Assembly (NCBI GenBank): GCA_913056355.1
Contig: CAJXMX010000004.1
Coordinates: 1 to 40,498, forward strand
Source of the DNA: an uncultured Opitutales bacterium
Lineage (GTDB): Bacteria > Verrucomicrobiota > Verrucomicrobiia > Opitutales > Oceanipulchritudinaceae
Length of the DNA: 40,498 nt
Reading direction: 5' to 3'
Shown: positions 39,545-40,498 of the stretch, piece after piece
Layout of the letters: every line of letters begins with the position of its first letter
Position numbering within the stretch: the stretch's first letter is position 1
Notes under the pieces: model-generated
Told to the model about the DNA's origin: nothing
What the model saw: only the letters and a program-made list of their open reading frames with translations
Database searches by the model: none
Translations under genes and position numbers: made by a program

Positions 39545-40498
39545 TCATCTTTCACCCCGGAGGGCAATGATGACCAGCGAATGGGGCGGCAGTTGCCTTT
39601 TGACGGTGGGCCCGTCCAGCGGCACCGATTCGTCCACCGGCTGGACCGACGCGTCCCGGCCGGGCTCGTTGACCGCGTCCGGGTCGCCGGCCAGGGTGGT
39701 GATGGTCGCTGAATCGGGGAGGGCGGCGTTTGAATCGAGGATCAGGTTCAGTACCACCGGCTCGCTGGCCGGGTTGACCAGCTTGATGAAGCGATTTCCG
39801 GACCTGCTGTCGCGGACGACTGAAAACATAGGGCCGGCCCCCCTGATGTCCGTGGTGGCGGCCAGCAGTTGATCCCCGCGGCTTTCGGCGAAGAGCTGCT
39901 GCACCGTGTAGCTGATCGTTGGATACACCGATTCGTTGTCGAAATAGACAAGGTCGGGATTCCACTGGGTGCGGCCGATCTTGCCCAGCAGGGGCGCGTA
40001 GGAGGCCATGCGGACGATGTCCCCGTTGCGTTCCAGGGCGGTCATGAAGGCCGCCTCGGCCAGGGCCGCCCGCAGGGTGCGGCGGCGGTGATCATCATGG
40101 GCCGCATACTCGCCGAGGTAGACAGCCGGGCCGGAGCGGTCGTAGCTGTCGTAACGCCCGAGGTTCTCGAGGAACCACTGGGGATCGCGGTAGAAATGCT
40201 CGTCGACCATTTCCAGGTCCAGCTCGCGGGCGATCCGCCAGCCCTTCTCGAAGTCCTCCCCGTCCGGGAAGGGACCGACGGTGCCGATGACGACGATCTC
40301 GGGATGCGCTTTCTGCAAGGCGTCGTAAATCATCCGGAAACGTGTCTTGAATCCGGGTGTGATCTTGTCCTCGTTGCCGACGCCGAGGTACTTGATTCCG
40401 AAGGATTCAGGGTGGCCGGACGCCGCGCGGACGGAGCCCCACTGGGAGTCGGCCGGCCCGTTGGCCCACTCAATCAGGTCCAGGAGATCCTGAATATA
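39545..40498 (-). CDS. GH51 alpha-L-arabinofuranosidase, C-terminal part (N-terminus outside window)
   Basis: The minus-strand frame is open to the right edge of the window (at least 317 residues), so the ATG at 40333 is internal. The visible part begins inside the catalytic barrel: 'WANGPADSQWG' then 'IKYLGVGNEDK', the GH51 acid/base motif with Glu. 'VYLGEYAAHD' follows, carrying the nucleophile Glu. The C-terminal jelly-roll domain ends 'LPPHSLVIIALRGER'. GH51 enzymes release alpha-L-arabinofuranose from arabinoxylan, arabinan or arabinosylated xyloglucan. It converges on the cupin gene. Whether the enzyme is exported cannot be seen, since the N-terminus is missing. Confidence 0.92.
   Translation of the reverse strand, partial: YIQDLLDLIEWANGPADSQWGSVRAASGHPESFGIKYLGVGNEDKITPGFKTRFRMIYDALQKAHPEIVVIGTVGPFPDGEDFEKGWRIARELDLEMVDEHFYRDPQWFLENLGRYDSYDRSGPAVYLGEYAAHDDHRRRTLRAALAEAAFMTALERNGDIVRMASYAPLLGKIGRTQWNPDLVYFDNESVYPTISYTVQQLFAESRGDQLLAATTDIRGAGPMFSVVRDSRSGNRFIKLVNPASEPVVLNLILDSNAALPDSATITTLAGDPDAVNEPGRDASVQPVDESVPLDGPTVKRQLPPHSLVIIALRGER

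Noticed and set aside
1-40498. CRISPR arrays, insertion sequences, tRNA or rRNA genes, phage or plasmid modules
   Set aside because: No regularly spaced repeats, transposase or integrase frames, cloverleaf-like segments or terminal inverted repeats were seen by reading; an exhaustive covariance-model search was not possible.

Overview
The window is GC-rich, densely coded DNA with no RNA genes, insertion sequences or CRISPR arrays visible. Long exported proteins, TonB-dependent receptors with a [F/A]-F-x-V-T-G type TonB box, a PEP-CTERM sorting tail, lamin-tail-domain proteins, a GPH-type sugar symporter next to glycoside hydrolases, a Gfo/Idh/MocA oxidoreductase with a Tat-like leader, and many starts without a good Shine-Dalgarno all suggest a Verrucomicrobiota bacterium (Opitutae-like), probably a free-living polymer degrader. 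The taxonomic call is inference from gene content only.

Layout. (1) 1-2174: the C-terminal end of a large RTX-repeat exoprotein. (2) 2262-4737: a BlaI-type repressor with a well-formed promoter/operator, followed by an M56 (BlaR1-like) membrane protease that carries two NTF2-like domains instead of a penicillin-binding sensor. (3) 4868-13688: a xyloglucan module made of an exported GH74 endoglucanase transcribed divergently from a cytoplasmic GH31 alpha-xylosidase, a GH3 beta-glycosidase with a PA14 insert and a GPH sugar symporter. (4) 13732-16133: an exported beta-helix-like protein and a glutathionyl-hydroquinone reductase. (5) 16170-31387: a glycerophosphodiester / glycerol-3-phosphate island. 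On the minus strand lie glpQ-like GDPD, glpT and an exported PHP-family phosphodiesterase. On the plus strand lie a HAD phosphatase, a large TonB receptor, a double lamin-tail protein, then a SorC-type regulator, glpD and an exported endonuclease/exonuclease/phosphatase (EEP) enzyme. (6) 31531-33682: a small lamin-tail PEP-CTERM protein ending at a strong terminator, then a Gfo/Idh/MocA oxidoreductase. (7) 33737-37734: an iron/siderophore unit (PchR-like AraC regulator, PepSY membrane protein, TonB receptor). (8) 37874-40498: an exported cellobiose-2-epimerase-like protein, a cupin and the C-terminal part of a GH51 arabinofuranosidase.

How it works together. In the xyloglucan module, GH74 would cut the polymer outside the cytoplasm, the GPH symporter would import oligosaccharides, and GH31 and GH3 would strip xylose and glucose inside; the GH51 at the right edge could belong to the same diet. 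In the phosphodiester island, exported phosphodiesterases (GDPD, PHP, EEP) would release glycerol-3-phosphate, GlpT would import it and GlpD would oxidise it to dihydroxyacetone phosphate. The co-located TonB receptor suggests that a larger phosphodiester compound is first taken across the outer membrane. This combination, with a shared TTGTAAY/CAAATG promoter word and a shared aromatic C-terminal module on two of its secreted proteins, is the best candidate in the window for an undescribed system. No non-coding stretch exceeds 300 bases; the longest are 26818-27082, 19708-19943 and 7040-7248, all described below.
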